Shown here in pieces: positions 20,897 through 33,339 of a DNA stretch of 64,000 bases; the first letter of the stretch is position 1; every line of letters starts with the position of its first letter. Source of the stretch: Mesostigma viride. Taxonomy: Eukaryota; Streptophyta; Mesostigmatophyceae; Mesostigmatales; Mesostigmataceae. Under the pieces are notes generated by a model, which had not been told where the DNA came from, ran no database searches, and worked only from the letters and a program-made list of their open reading frames with translations. The stretch is taken from the NCBI GenBank assembly GCA_009746045.1, contig RPFO01000390.1, forward strand, positions 129,001 through 193,000. The letters run 5' to 3'. The position numbers were made by a program, and so were the translations under genes.

Positions 20897-23800
20897 ATGT
20901 TCAGCACTTTGGGGCAAGCGCTCAAGCAGAGGGTAGAATATAGAGTGGGCCAGGTAGGCGCCCTGGTCACTGCGGCGCAGGCAGCAAGGCAACAAGCTCG
21001 GCAGGTCGTGCAGGTAAAAATTTTTAAATGCCGATTTTCGGCAAGCTGACCACCTCGCCCAAGTTGTTATGCAAGCTTGGATGCGCCATGTAGCTATACT
21101 TGAGTGCCGGTTACGGCTGCTGCATGTTTCATCTGATAATCCTTTAGGCATGTCGACTAATTTCAGGACATTGTAGCCGTTAACAGCTGTGCACACGCAG
21201 AGTGTGCAGGATGGTTGGAGGCAGCCGGGTGAAACCAGCTCCCTATGTCGCCTGCTTACTAATGAGATGTTAGAGGCGAGACGGGAAGGAGTCGTTCAAG
21301 CTACAGCCTGACGCGCCTATTGAACTATGCCCACGGCGTGCTCGGCCTCTGCAGGGAGTTGCTACTGGCATCCAGGAGGTAGACCTGGTGTACGTCACCG
21401 AGAGCATCATCGTCGTCGGCTTTCCCCCATGGGCCAAAGCCGTGGGGCTGTTCGGGCGGGGAGAGGTAAACAAAGGGAAAATCTTGATTGCAGTGCCGGA
21501 ACAGTACTAAACCCGTAATGCCGGCACTTTTCTGGTGCATTCACGAGGTCCATCTGTGGGACATGTGGGCGCCAGTCCTTGGCATGTGTGAGTACGCATC
21601 AGTTAGTTAGGAAGTAAATCTGAAATCCCCCCCCCCCCCCCCCCCGGCGCTTTTCTCGCCTTCCCTTCGTCTCCCTCGCCCCTTTCCCCCTGCTCCCCAC
21701 CCGTGCCCCGCTCGCCGTCCCCGTTTTCCTTTCTGCCCGGACCCGCCCATACTCTGCCACGCTGGCCGCCTGCCCGTCCGCTAGCCCCGCGTTGCCTGTT
21801 TGACATTGAGGCTAAGGCCGAGCTCACTCTGTCGTGCGACCCTATAAGCAAAGTTCTCTTTTTCCTGGCACCTCGAGAGTCGTGCGGCTGGTAATGGATG
21901 GGCATGGGGGGCATAGATTTGTGTGGGCGTTGGGGGGGTGGGGTTGGTACCTTTTTTTTATCAGCTCCCACCGCATGTGTTGCACGCGGGTTGTATTCAT
22001 GCACCCATTGCACCCCTTGTCAACATCTGTGCATCCCTTGACAACACTACCCCTTGGTTAAAGGACCCCTCGACAAATTACTCCTTGATGAAACTGCCCC
22101 TCTTGTTAGCAGTCTGGCTAGTGTGTGGCGCGTGACTGTAGTAAACGAGAGCATAAACGGAGCATATGACTTTTCATTTCGGCGCGGCTCACCGATGCCC
22201 TCAGTGAAAATTTTGGTACGAAGGATTCAAACACAGGACCTCTCGCATGATTTCAGCGGATGTGCACACCCTTTGCAAACGGTTCTCGCGCAGTGCATCG
22301 CAGGTGACACGGCGGTAAAAAATCCGTGATCGGCCTTGGCGTTTAGTGCCATGAAGCGGCCTGTTTAGGGTTCAGGATTTAGTGTCGGGGCGGCTGCATC
22401 AGCGAGCCAGCTGTGTGGCGCGGCTGTGTCAGCAGCGGTGCCAGGGCGGTAGCTGGACAAGTGCCTGACCTTGTCCTGGGGGTTCGTTGCTGGGTCAGTT
22501 GTCGCTCGCGGTGGCGAGTGTCACTGCCTGCGCTGTTAGTGCCAAAAGTGGTTGCAGTTCAGAGATCCTAGTCCCCGTGGCACGTCCCATGGCATGATGG
22601 CGGCGTATGTCCCATGCGGCGTATGCGTCATGACATGATGGCGGCGTCGTGTTGACCTGAAGGTGCCCTGTTTGGTGTGGTGGATGTCTTGCTAGCTTTG
22701 GTAGTGCCCGCTCTGGTGCGGCAATTCCCTTGTGGGATGCGGCATCCATCGGGTGAATGGGTCATTGACTTGTTAGATCTTCTTCTTTGGCGTTGGTTCT
22801 TTGGCGTTTTATTGGTTTTGCGTTGCGGTTGTTCCCGTGCTGGCGACTGCGCTTCCCTTTTTGGCGCGCACCAGACTCCCTATCAGATTCCCATGGAGCG
22901 CGCGATCGAGTTCTTGGAGGAGCACCACCGGGTAGGCTGCCCTTGTTAGTGGCTTACACTCGCAGTGCGTGTCGCGCCTAGGATCTACTCTACTGGCGTG
23001 TAGAGATTGGGTGTGTGCACCGGTATCTGGAGAAGCAGCGCCGGGTAAAGTTTCCACAAGGCCAGCGGCTGCTGCTTCCCAAGTGGCTGGACTCCGATTT
23101 CCTGTTTTGTCGTTCACAGATAGGGTTTTCTTCACTAGCGCGCGTCACCCATCATGTTTCCGTTAGCCGCTCGTATGGGGCACCTTGGTTACTGGCGATA
23201 AGCTATTACTTACTGGCGATATTTCTGGCCTCCGCTGGTTGTCTCATATATAGTCACTGGCTATATGTCATTAACAACTGATTTTCAAGCCTCATCCGTT
23301 CTGTGCACAAATATATACTCTACATAGTTTATCTACATAGTTTATCTACATAGTTTATCTACATACTTCATCTACATAGTTTATCTACATAGTTTATCTA
23401 CATAGTTTATCTACATAGTTTATCTACATACTTTATCTACATAGTTTATCTACATAGTTTATCTACATAGTTTATCTACATAGTTTATCTACATAGTTTA
23501 TATACATAGTTTATATAGCCGTAAGCTGTCACGCACTGACCCTCACGCTTCATCCGTTCCGCGCACACGCGGCTGCGGTGTCGGATGCTAGGTCTCGTGA
23601 GCATGTGGTACTCGAGCTACTCATCGTGCGTGTGGTCACAAATAGAAGTGAGGCAATTTCTTTTTTCCTTATTATAGAAGGGTTGGGCTTGATTCTGGGA
23701 TAACCGTCGCTCCATGTAGTCCGTGGGTCCCCCGCTGGCGCGCGTGGTTGGATTGTGGTTGATTGACTCTTGGCTCTCACAGTGTAAACCTCGCCGTATA

Positions 23801-26800
23801 CTCTCAGCATTCACCTGAGCCTATTTGCTCTCACCTAGCTCCTGGCGTGCCGTGTAAAGCGTGCAAATACATGCGCCACTGCTCACAGGTTGGGTAGCGT
23901 AGCTCAGTAACTGCGATATGCATGTGGAGTGAAGTGAACACGGTTTGTTGACATGAATGTTTGTGTGAATTGGGTGCGATAGGCAGGTGCCAGTCAGTAG
24001 ATGCTTCTGGCATCCGTAGTCTCTGCTTGGCATCCCAGCCCCCCGTATTCACCATCACCGCACACTAGCTAACGACCCCCGTTTTGTGCTGTGTGAACCC
24101 CCAACTGCATGCTGCCTGCCACTGCGCGGTTCAGGGCTGCTACAAGTTCTACAACTTGTGCAAGGAACGGGTGTACAATCCGGAGGACTTTGATGGCTTG
24201 GTGCGTGACTAGGCCTGGAGGTGTATGGCGTAGGGTTACGGGACAGATGTGGTTTGGGTGATGTTGGACTTTTGGGATTTGGGCTTTTGGGTTAGAGTGA
24301 GCAAGCCCGGGGACTTTGGTGGCTTCCTGTGCAGTTTTGTGTAGGGCGTTTAATTTGTGTAAGGTCCAGGGATACAGGGTGCGAGTTGCTGGGTGAGGAG
24401 GTACGTGTGGGGTTTACGCAGTTGAGGGTAGCAGGTGTAGGGAATAGGGGTAGTGGGTAGGAGGAATTAGGTAGGGGTTCAGGGGAAATATCATTGTTAT
24501 GCTTTGCAATCTGGTGGATTTGTTTGGTTTGCTTGGCAGCTATTTAGGGTCTAGGTTTGTCCGGCAGCTATCTAGCGTCTAGGTTTGTCCGGCAGCTATT
24601 GAGGGTCTAGGTTAGCTATATATGGTCTAGGCTTCTCCGGCAGCTGCTCATTCCCACTTCTTACTCCGGTGCACACACACGCACACACATATCATCCCCA
24701 CCCACCTTTCGCTCCATCCTCGTTTCTTCCAAATCCGCCACGTGGCAGGTGACCCACGTCCCGCTGGAGGAGGGCCACCCGCCCCCGCTGTCGGCGCTGC
24801 TGATGATGTGCCAGGGCGCCAAGGTGTGGCTGCGGGGGGGCATCTCCAACATCATCGCGGTGCACTGCGGGGGCGACCGCTCGCGCACCACCATGGTCGT
24901 CGCCTGCATGCTGCTGTACCTGGAGGTGAGTGTGCTGCCCTGCCAAGTAAAGGGGAGGAGAAGGGTAGGAAGGAGGGCGGGAAGAGGGGGAGAAGGGGAG
25001 AAAGAAGATGCTGCTCTACCTCTAGGAGAGTGTGCCGGCTGAGGGGGGAAAGACGACAGAAAAACGGGGAAAGGCAGGCCACTTGCAACTTTTAGGAGGA
25101 AGATGAGGAGAATGGGAAATGCAGGGGGGCCTCTATCTTGAGGTTATCACACCACCCTTTTGAAAAGAAATTTGTGCGTAGTGATGCCTTGTGTTGGCAA
25201 AGAAATCGGTGCATAGTGGCAGTGTTGGCATGGCTGGTGGCATTGTCTGCTCTCATGTGGCGCAAGTGGCAGCATTAGCGGCCACATTAGTGTGCAAGTG
25301 GCAAGAAATAATGAAGTAAGCCATGCTCCCGTAACCATGTCGCGAACATGGCAAGTAGCCAGCTGGTTCATTTACTCCAGCAAGCCATGTGGCGCTGACA
25401 CGGCGCTCCATCTGTACTGTTTATGCCGGCCATGTTGCCTGAAGTACATAATCTCAAGTGACCCTTTCGGCTAATGTGGTGCGTTGTCCCATCCTTTTCA
25501 GCGTTCCTTCCACCATCCTTGTCCCCATCCCTATCCCTGTCCTCCCCCCATCCCCCACCCCCCATCCCCCACCCCCCATCCCCCACCCCCCTCACCCACA
25601 GTTCTTCCGGCGTGCGGATGAGGCGCTGGCGCACATGTGCGCGACCACGACCGGCTTCTGCACCAAGCCGGATGGCAAGGCCGGCTACATCACGCCCAGC
25701 AGCCAGGTGTGTGGCAAGGCTGGTCACATCACGCCCAGCAGCCAGGTGTGTGGCAAGGCCGGTCACATCACGCCCAGCAGCCAGGTGTGTGGCAAGGCTG
25801 GTCACATCACGCCCAGCAGCCAGGTGTGTGGCAAGGCCGGTCACATCACGCCCAGCAGCCAGGTGTGTGGCAAGGCTGGTCACATCACGCCCAGCAGCCA
25901 GGTGTGTGGCAAGGCCGGTCACATCACGCCCAGCAGCCAGGTGTGTGGCAAGGCCGGTCACATCACGCCCAGCAGCCAGGTGTGTGGCAAGGCCGGTCAC
26001 ATCACGCCCAGCAGCCAGGTGTGTGGCAAGGCCGGTCACATCACGCCCAGCAGCCAGGTGTGTGGCAAGGCCGGTCACATCACGCCCAGCAGCCAGGTGT
26101 GTGGCAAGGCTGGTCACATCACGCCCAGCAGCCAGGTGTGTGGCAAGGCTGGTCACATCACGCCCAGCAGCCAGGTGTGTGGCAAGGCCGGCTACATCAC
26201 GCCCAGCAGCCAGGTGGGTGGCAAGGCTGGTCACATCACGCCCAGCAGCCAGGTGTGTGGCAAGGCTGGTCACATCACGCCCAGCAGCCAGGTGTGTGGC
26301 AAGGCCGGTCACATCACGCCCAGCAGCCAGGTGTGTGGCAAGGCTGGTCACATCACGCCCAGCAGCCATGTGTGTGGCAAGGCTGGTCACATCACGCCCA
26401 GCAGCCAGGTGTGTGGCAAGGCTGGTCACATCACGCCCAGCAGCCATGTGTGTGGTCGTATCGGCCAACGTCACACAAGGGGTGGCAGGAGGGTATTGTA
26501 AACACGGTCATGTTTATGTCTGAGAGGTGCGGGGCATCAGTTCCCACACTTACACATTTATTGAGCCACGATTTCTGTATCCTCCAAAGGGGTCTCGTGG
26601 TATACTCCTATTTGCAGCAGAGGTATGTGCATGCTGCTCCACGCTCCTTTGTCCATCTGTGCTGGCGATGTTGGCATGCACGTTTCCGGGTGCCCTGTCC
26701 TCCATATTTTGAATCGTATCCCCCAGGCCCTCACTCCGATTGGCCGTTGAGTCGCACCTCAGGCTGTGTGGAAGCCGGTGGTGATTGTTGTGGAAAGCGT

Positions 26801-29800
26801 TATTTTTAGCAACGTCTGGTCTGCACCCACCACTCAACACTGACGTCGATTTGGATGTGCGGCTGCCTTGATAGCTAGTTGTTGCCTCTTTCGTACCAAG
26901 GCCCCTGTGATCATGAGTATTGCAACACAGTGCGTGTTTGAGAGAAAAGCTGCGGATATCCAAGACTCAGACGGAGGTCGATGAATCTTGTGTCGCCTCC
27001 TTGTATTGCTGGCAGCTGCGTGGGATGTTGCGCTTGTCACAGGTGCAGTCGTATATGTGATGCACTTCTATTGCTGGCCATGAAACGTGCTTTACTTGTC
27101 GCCATGTTGTCACCATATCGTCGCCATATTGTCGCCACATCGTCGCCATACTGTCGTCCTATTTTTGCCATATATTGGTTGTCTCCTTGATATTTTTGCC
27201 ATATAGCCGCCTTGCTGCTGCCGTCTGGTTGTTCCATGAAGGGAATGGAGATATTTTGTCTTCCTGCCCGGCACTCAGCTGACCTGATTCTCTGCTATCC
27301 CCCCCCCCCCCCGCCCCGCCCCCCCTTTTGCTATTGATGCCCGCTCCTGTGCCCCCTTGCCCCCTTGTGAAAATGTTGTACCACCCTCGCTCCATCTTCA
27401 GCGCTTTGTGGAGTACTTTGAACAAATGCTGGCGGCAATAGCGCTGGCAGATCCTGAGAAGGGGCCACCCCCACCCCCCGGACGTGAGTACTCACCGCGT
27501 TCCCCACCCCATTCATAGGCCATCCCATGAATACAGCCATGCTCCCAGGGCCCCACCCACCCAACGCCGACAATCATTTTTGGCTCTCATGCCCTACCAG
27601 CGGTGGCCAGTCCGCTTCATTTTCTTAGAGATTATTTTTTCTAGCTTTTTCTTGCACTCATCTGCCCATGCGTTGGTGCCTGTCCATTGCGTGCTCCCTC
27701 CATGCCAGCCAGGGAGGGCCCCCCTTCCCCAGCGTTTTGCGGCACGTGGTCTGGTCGAGCGGTGCTGCATCTGATCATGCCTGCTTCCGCGCCTGTCTGC
27801 CCCTCCGCTCTTGCCCCTGTTCCTCCCCCCTCGCCCCCACCAGCTGCTTCATCCGCGGCGTGCGCTTCTTCAACTGTCCAAAGTACCTGCGGCCGCACAT
27901 CACAGTGCGGAACCACGAGGGTGGGTGTGGCCCGTGTGCTGCCAGCGTTCATTCTAGTGTGTGGTGGCTTGCAGTAGTGTACTGCGGCCGCACATCACCA
28001 TCAGGAGGCACGCGGGCGAGCGCAACTCGTGACCGGTACTAGCCGTGGACATGTACACTCATTCACGTCGTAAGTTGGTTTTCGAGGGGTCAACCCAAGT
28101 AAAGGCGTGAATGACTGTAATGTCGCGCGTTCACTGTAATGTCACGCGTTCACTGTACTATCAGTGAACATGCGGCTGCCATCTCTCAAGTCCAACCAGC
28201 CGCATGTTCACCAAAGCCCGACGGATGGTCAAGGCCGCTCCCGTCACGCATCGTTTCCGGACTCCAATCCGTGGCGGCTACCAGCACCGAGCGTGAGAGG
28301 AAGACGTGGGGGACTTCTCCAACTGTCTGTGAAGAATGTCCAGTGCGGCCTCTCTCTGCTAGTCCCCCCCTGCACGCACCAGCACACACACATACATCTC
28401 GGCGCTGCGTTCCCTTCTTTCCTGAGCTGCCGTATCCTACCATGAGTTACCCAGTGTGTCGGGTCGTGCTGTCATGATACTGGCGATCAATGGAGGGAGG
28501 AACGCTGATGCGTGCCAGGGCAGCCAGTACATGTCAATACCTGATGCATCGTGCATACAGCGATCAGTGTCCGACAGTAACCAGGGTTACGCGGTCGTCG
28601 GCGGGTCTCTTCCAAGTTTCTCGGCTCATAAGTAATTTGTAATGTTTTCATAAGTTATTTGTAGTCGTCGTCGGTTATCTTGTAAGTTGTACCTGTACGT
28701 CACCGGCCACTCCATTGTCAATCAAGACTTAATGGAGAATCATGTTAAATTAAGGCTCAATTGTTGATCAAGACTACCTTACCGATAAAAAATTGAAAAG
28801 CCGGTGACCTTGTGCATTCCCGTGTGCCTCAGTTTGCCAAGCCGTGCACCGATGCGCCTCAGCTGTGACTGTCTGTAAGCATTTTTTAGTGCCTTACTTC
28901 CGTTACTGCTCTGCTTGTACTTGCTCCTGTGCTGGGACTCGCAGGCATCCTATTTACAACCAAGGACAACCCTCACTGCGGGGTAAGCAAGCCTTGGCTG
29001 TTGCTGGGTTGATACACTGGGTTGATACACTCCGGTGCATGGTATCCATGTTCCAGGGGGAATTTAATCTGCTGCGCAGACCCTAGACTGACTAGCCAGC
29101 CCATCTGTGGCGATGTTATGCAGTTTAATTGTAACACCAGCAATGTCCTTGCAATTTCCCTGCCTACACTTCCCAAACCAGCTGGATCTATGCTTCCTTT
29201 CAATGTCCTACATCTCCTTCCCGTCCCCTCCAGTGGGGGCCCTGGCCTTGGTCCGCTCCCTTCCCCACCCTGATCTCGCTCCCCTGCTCACATTTCTACC
29301 TTTGCAGTCTCCCCACCTCCCTCATGGTACTGAATATTTTTGGATGTAGTCATTTCTCGTTTTTTTTTTTTAGATGCTGACTTCTTTACTTTGCCTGTCC
29401 TGTCCCTGACCCTGTCCCCATCCCTTTCTCCTCCCCACCCCACCAGCCCGACGGCCCCGGCGTGTGGCTGTACGGCATCTCCCTGCGCGGCCTCCCTGTG
29501 CTGAAGTTTGTGCCGGCGCGGCTCGGGGAGAACTGGCAGGTTACGGGCGAGTTCTGCATCCAGTTCCACGACCGGTGGGGCGACTTCTACTGGTGCGTAT
29601 ATGGCCGCAGTGTAGATAGTCAAGGTCGATAGTGTCCTAATCAATACTGTGGGTGTTCCACGACTTGTGGGGCGACTTCTACAGGTGGGTCACTGGCAGA
29701 GTTGATCCCCATGCCTGCAGTGTCCCGTTCTACCCAGTATTTTTTTCCGGAGCCAGATATTTATTTTGTTTATTTCAATTTTTTTCCCTACGGGCATCAA

Positions 29801-32800
29801 ATGGTTGGTAGGAAGACAATATTCTGTTGTCATTATACAGTTCTGTTATGTACAGTCATGATTCTTCATGGTCCGTGTGCTTGTCGGTCTCTCGGATGGA
29901 CCACAACCGTTGCTTGTGTTTACCACTGTTTCTGTGCTCCTCTGTTGCTTCTGGATGTCGGCTTGCTGACTCCCATCGCACATACGTTTGCTCCCCTCGG
30001 TTGCTCCCCAATACAATCCCCCCCCCTCTCCCACCCATCACCCACCCCCGTGATCCTCCGCCCGCCTCCCTTTCACCCAACACAGCTGGCTGCACACGGC
30101 CTACTGCGACGACAAGATGGTCATGCACGTCCAGCAGTTTGACCACGGGCCCAAGGTGGGTGTGCGCGCCCACTTGGTGGACACACACATGGCTGTCAAA
30201 AGTCGACGCTCTCTGCGCCCGCTCCGTCATGCATGCCAAGTCCACCGCCCAGTCGTCTGCGCCCCTTCTGGCTCACTTTCGCAATGTCGAATCTCTAACA
30301 TCCAAATTTTATATTTCTCTATGCTCCTTGACTGGGACATGCCACCATCTCGCCCCCCATGGCATCAACTGTGAAAATGGACTAAAATTGATTGTGTCTC
30401 ATTCCCTCCGTCTCCCCCACAACCCACTAATTCTTTCCCCTCTCCTTCCACCTCCCACCCTCTCCCTCCCCACCCTCTCCCTCCCACCTTCTCCCTCCCA
30501 CCCTCTCCCTCCCAACCTCTCCCTCGACCCCCCTCCCTCCCACCCTCTCCCTCCCACCATCTCCCTCCCACCCTCTCCCTCGAACCCTCCCACCCTGAGC
30601 CGACCACCAGCCAACCACCAACCAACCACTTTACTGACCCTGCCCTATTCTGTAGCATAAAGATCTCGCCTCAGTTCCAAACCACCATCCAACCTGGCTC
30701 CCTGCTCTGGTTCCCTGTCCTCCCCTCCTCCCCCCCGCCAGCGCCTCTCCCACTGCCCCAACTTCCTCGCAGAGATCCTCGTGTGCAGCGTCGGTAACGA
30801 GCCTCCTAAGCTGCAGGTCCTCCGCGCAAAGTCCGCCGAGGCCATCGCCGCCCAGGCCGCGGAGACTGCCGCTAAGGCTGCCGCCGCACAAGCGGCCGCG
30901 GAAGCCTCCGCCACTGCCGCCTCTGCGGAGAAAGCAGCGGCGGCGAGTGGGGAGGGTAGCACCGGCGGAGGGGGGGAGGCAGCGCGAATGAGCCCATTGA
31001 CAGACATCGTGAGCTATTTCCGAGGCCAGGTGCCCGCGAGCGTGCAGGCGCGGCTGGCATCAGGAACCAGTGCGGTGGCGGCCACCCGCGGGAGCGGGGG
31101 CACGACCAACAGCCCCCTGGAAAGCAGCAGGGACAGGGACGGGTCCAAGGGGAAATCCTCGGATGCTAGCAGTAGTGGTGGGGGTGGTGGCGTGGCGGGA
31201 TTGTCGTCGGTGCTGGCGTCTGCGCAGGACATTCTGGCCAAGGGGCTGGGCGGCTTACCCGAGTTCAGTGTCCAAACCATGGAGGAGATGATCGCGGACG
31301 ACGCGCTGTACTCGCTGGGGGGGGACTCGGACGAGGACGATGGGGAGGAGCCGTTCGCAGGGGCGGTGGATGAGAGCCTGCTGGAGCCTCCGCCGGATAT
31401 AATCCCGGCTGCCGTCACGCCGCCGTCGACGGCCGCAGTGGCCGCCCAGCCGTCCTCTTCTGTTTCCTCTTCAAAGGATGTCGATGTGGGGAAAGTGAAG
31501 GTTATTGATGCGGGGAATAAAGGTGGCGGCAAGGGGAGTAAAGAAGCTGCAGGGGCTGAGGACGCAAAGCAGGCACCCGCGGCTCCCGCATCTGCGGCGG
31601 TAGCCAAGGCACCCACGGAACAGACAAAGGAGGACAGCAAAGGGGACGCTGCGCGAAGCGACAAGGCCACGAGCAAAAGTGCAAAGGTGGGCATCGGGAA
31701 GAGCGAAGGTGGCGAGAGCGACGGCGCGGAAAAGGAACAAGTGGGGGCAAATGCGGCATCGGAGAATGGCAAGGTAGTCGCAGGCAAGGGCAAGGGTGCA
31801 CCCTCGTCCCAGGCCCCGCAGGAAGCCCAGGAGGCGCCCGTGAGAGACACGGGAGGTGCCGCAGCCCAGTCCGTGTCAGAGGAAAGAAGCGGCGGCCGTC
31901 AAGGGGAGGCGGAGGATGGGGCAGCAGTCAGCGCGGCTGCCGTTGCGGAGGAGGTCGTGCTTCCTGTGTCGGACGCCAGGGACGAGGAAGCGGCGGCAGG
32001 GGCCGCGTCGGCTGCTGTGTCAGCACGGGAGGGGCAAGGCGAGGTCATGGGGGCTGGGGATGTGCTGGAGGTGGCGGTGGACCATTCTGGCAGCAAGCCG
32101 CCACCATCAGAAGATGCAGAAGGGTTTGCGGAAGTTCCCGCAGGAAGCGCAGGGGCATTGGCCACCAAGGAGGAAGGTGGTGTGGGGGAGGTTGGGGGCG
32201 AGGCTGCAGGTGGGGCTACCGAGGTAGATGGGACAGCAGCGGGAAGCAATGATGTGGATAACGGGGATGCCGACAAGAAAAAAGATGCGGCCTCGGCAGC
32301 GGGGGTTGCGGAGGGGGTTCCACCGCCGGACTCCAATCCAATGGCGACCGAACAAGGGGCAGCTGATGAGGATGTCGCCACATCATCACAAGCGGAGAGT
32401 GATCCTGTGGCGGCGGAGAGTGATGGTGCTGCGGTGGCGGGGAATGGTTCTGACACCGCCGCAACGGGTACTGTAGATGCCGTGTCAGCGCCCAGTGGCG
32501 CGGCGGGGCAGGCACCAGAAGGCCGGCCATCCGAGGCGGATGTTGAACTGGCGGTAGCAAAGGAGGGCGTGGATGAGTCTGCGTCGTGCAACGGGGCAGG
32601 TGAGGCGAGGGAAGCTGCCGAGGTATCGAACCAGGAGGGAGACAAGGACGTGGGCGAGGAAGCGCAGGCATCTGTCAGCGAACAAGAACCAGAAAAGGGT
32701 GATGTGGTGGCCGAGGACAGCGCCGGGGTGGCCACTCCCAGCACGGATGACGTTATCGCCGCTGCAGAGGCTGCAAGCGAACCGCATGTGGAGGCAACAT

Positions 32801-33075
32801 CTCCCTCGGAGGGCGAGAGCTCGGCGGCCGGCACTGGTTCACAAACAGCAGCGGCCGCCGTTAGTGGTGGAAAGACGCTGGGCTCAGTGCCCGTGACCGG
32901 GGGTAACCTGCTCGCGAATTTCAACGTCGACGATATCAGCCATGAGGCGCTCCAGCGTGTGATGGGCGGTGGGGACGACGAGCCGATCCCGTCGGGCATT
33001 CTTGGGGGTGACCCAATGGGGGTTGAGAACGATGCCACATTCACGCTTGACTCCGACGACGACGATGACTTGTGA
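20897..33075 (+). CDS. PTEN/auxilin/tensin-type phosphatase-like protein with long acidic tail, 12 exons
   Basis: Exons: 20897-21013, 21355-21465, 22875-22931, 24135-24200, 24749-24925, 25602-25706, 27402-27487, 27844-27920, 28945-28982, 29447-29592, 30086-30155, 30742-33075 (3384 nt, 1127 residues). All phases agree. N-terminus: an amphipathic-looking MFSTLGQALKQRVEYRVGQ. Phosphatase domain: EVDLVYVTESIIVVGFP, CYKFYNLCKERVYNPEDF, the P-loop HCGGDRSRTT (CX5R kept) and the TI-loop GYITPSSQ with RFVEYFEQML. C2 domain: CFIRGVRFFNCPKYL, EFCIQFH and HCPNFLAEILV. Then about 750 residues rich in Ala, Glu and Gly, ending in DSDDDDDL. PTEN dephosphorylates PI(3,4,5)P3; auxilin/tensin relatives bind lipid. 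Activity here is inferred only. No J domain is seen. Exon 7 uses the weaker donor GTACTC; GTGAGT 4 bp upstream breaks the frame. Exon 6 is followed by 19 in-frame copies of its own end. The first exon is the least certain. Confidence 0.85.
23023..23050 (+). repeat. Donor echo of PTEN-like exon 3
   Basis: GTATCTGGAGAAGCAGCGCC then GGGTAAAG repeats the exon 3 end at 22907-22934 (GTTCTTGGAGGAGCACCACC then GGGTAGGC) at about 20 of 28 positions and keeps the GT. It would encode YLEKQRR beside the exon's FLEEHHR. Confidence 0.55.
23316..23517. repeat. 13-bp tandem repeat TCTACATAGTTTA
   Basis: About 15 copies in intron 3 of the PTEN-like gene, with a few CATACT variants. Confidence 0.9.
24307..24333 (+). 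repeat. Donor echo of PTEN-like exon 4
   Basis: CCGGGGACTTTGGTGGCTTC repeats CCGGAGGACTTTGATGGCTT at the exon 4 end (24180-24199), about 120 bp downstream. The donor GT itself is not conserved. Confidence 0.5.
24534..24650. repeat. 28-bp tandem repeat, four copies
   Basis: Units of GGCAGCTATTTAGGGTCTAG followed by GTTTGTCC, in intron 4 of the PTEN-like gene. The last copy has diverged. Confidence 0.85.
25008..25036 (+). repeat. Donor echo of PTEN-like exon 5
   Basis: ATGCTGCTCTACCTCTAGGA then GAGTGTGCC repeats ATGCTGCTGTACCTGGAGGT then GAGTGTGCT at 24908-24936, exactly 100 bp downstream. The donor GT has become GA. Confidence 0.7.
25668..26447 (+). repeat. 39-bp minisatellite of 20 units, seeded by the exon 6 end and its splice donor
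   Basis: The first unit (25668-25706) is the last 13 codons of exon 6. Nineteen near-identical 39-bp units follow to 26447. Each codes V-C-G-K-A-G-H-I-T-P-S-S-Q in the same frame and ends in CAG|GTGTGT, except units 17 and 19, which end in CAT, and one unit followed by GTGGGT. The frame stays open to a stop at 26501. Variation is almost confined to GCT/GCC in the KAG codon, two GYI units, and the two CAT units. Confidence 0.97.
27977..28020 (+). repeat. Donor echo of PTEN-like exon 8
   Basis: TACTGCGGCCGCACATCACC and the following bases repeat the exon 8 end at 27884-27925 (TACCTGCGGCCGCACATCAC...), about 94 bp downstream. Both read as LRPHIT followed by a basic segment; the echo has lost the donor GT. 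Confidence 0.7.
29655..29690 (+). repeat. Donor echo of PTEN-like exon 10
   Basis: GTTCCACGACTTGTGGGGCG then ACTTCTACAGGTGGGT repeats GTTCCACGACCGGTGGGGCG then ACTTCTACTGGTGCGT at 29563-29598. Offset 92 bp. The donor GT is kept. Confidence 0.85.
30430..30600. repeat. (CCCTCTCCCTCC)n pyrimidine minisatellite before an acceptor
   Basis: Repeats of CCCACCCTCTCCCTC fill the intron 150-320 bp before the acceptor of the last PTEN-like exon. Confidence 0.85.
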
Positions 33076-33328
33076 CCTGGCAGCTGTGGTGTTCTTTCCT
33101 CACCGCCGGCTGCCCATTTATAGACTGTGTGGTTGCACTTGTTATCCAAGTTGCTGTGATTGCCTATGCAGGGGCTCCTTGTATTGCCCAGGAAGGCTCA
33201 TGCATGCTTATCTTGCGCATGTGAGGATGTGTTGAAGTGGGTGCCGGGGATGGGGCTGAGCTACAGTACTGCCGTGGATGCCATCAGTGATAGCTGCACA
33301 AGTTGATCGATGTGTGGATCAATAAGGA
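33076..33328. other. Putative 3' UTR of the PTEN-like gene
   Basis: About 250 bp between the stop and the target-site duplication of the next LINE copy. No coding sequence. No clear polyadenylation signal was identified. Confidence 0.4.
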
Positions 33329-33339
33329 ATTGTGTGCAT

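Noticed and set aside
25668-26447. CRISPR-like array
   Set aside because: Repeats are contiguous 39-bp units with no unique spacers, in frame with a eukaryotic exon, and end in splice donors. It is a minisatellite.
27484-27489. Canonical GTGAGT donor for PTEN-like exon 7
   Set aside because: It would end the exon in phase 1, which does not join exon 8. The GTACTC donor 4 bp downstream restores the phase. The stronger site may still be used in a non-coding isoform.
29846-30660. Long plus- and minus-strand ORFs in a pyrimidine-rich intron
   Set aside because: They overlap the spliced exon at 30086-30155 and the (CCCTCTCCCTCC)n minisatellite; composition explains them.
31014-33149. Long minus-strand Ser/Pro/Ala-rich ORFs opposite the last PTEN-like exon
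   Set aside because: Mirror frames of a GC-rich Ala/Glu-coding exon. The plus-strand exon has splice and domain support.
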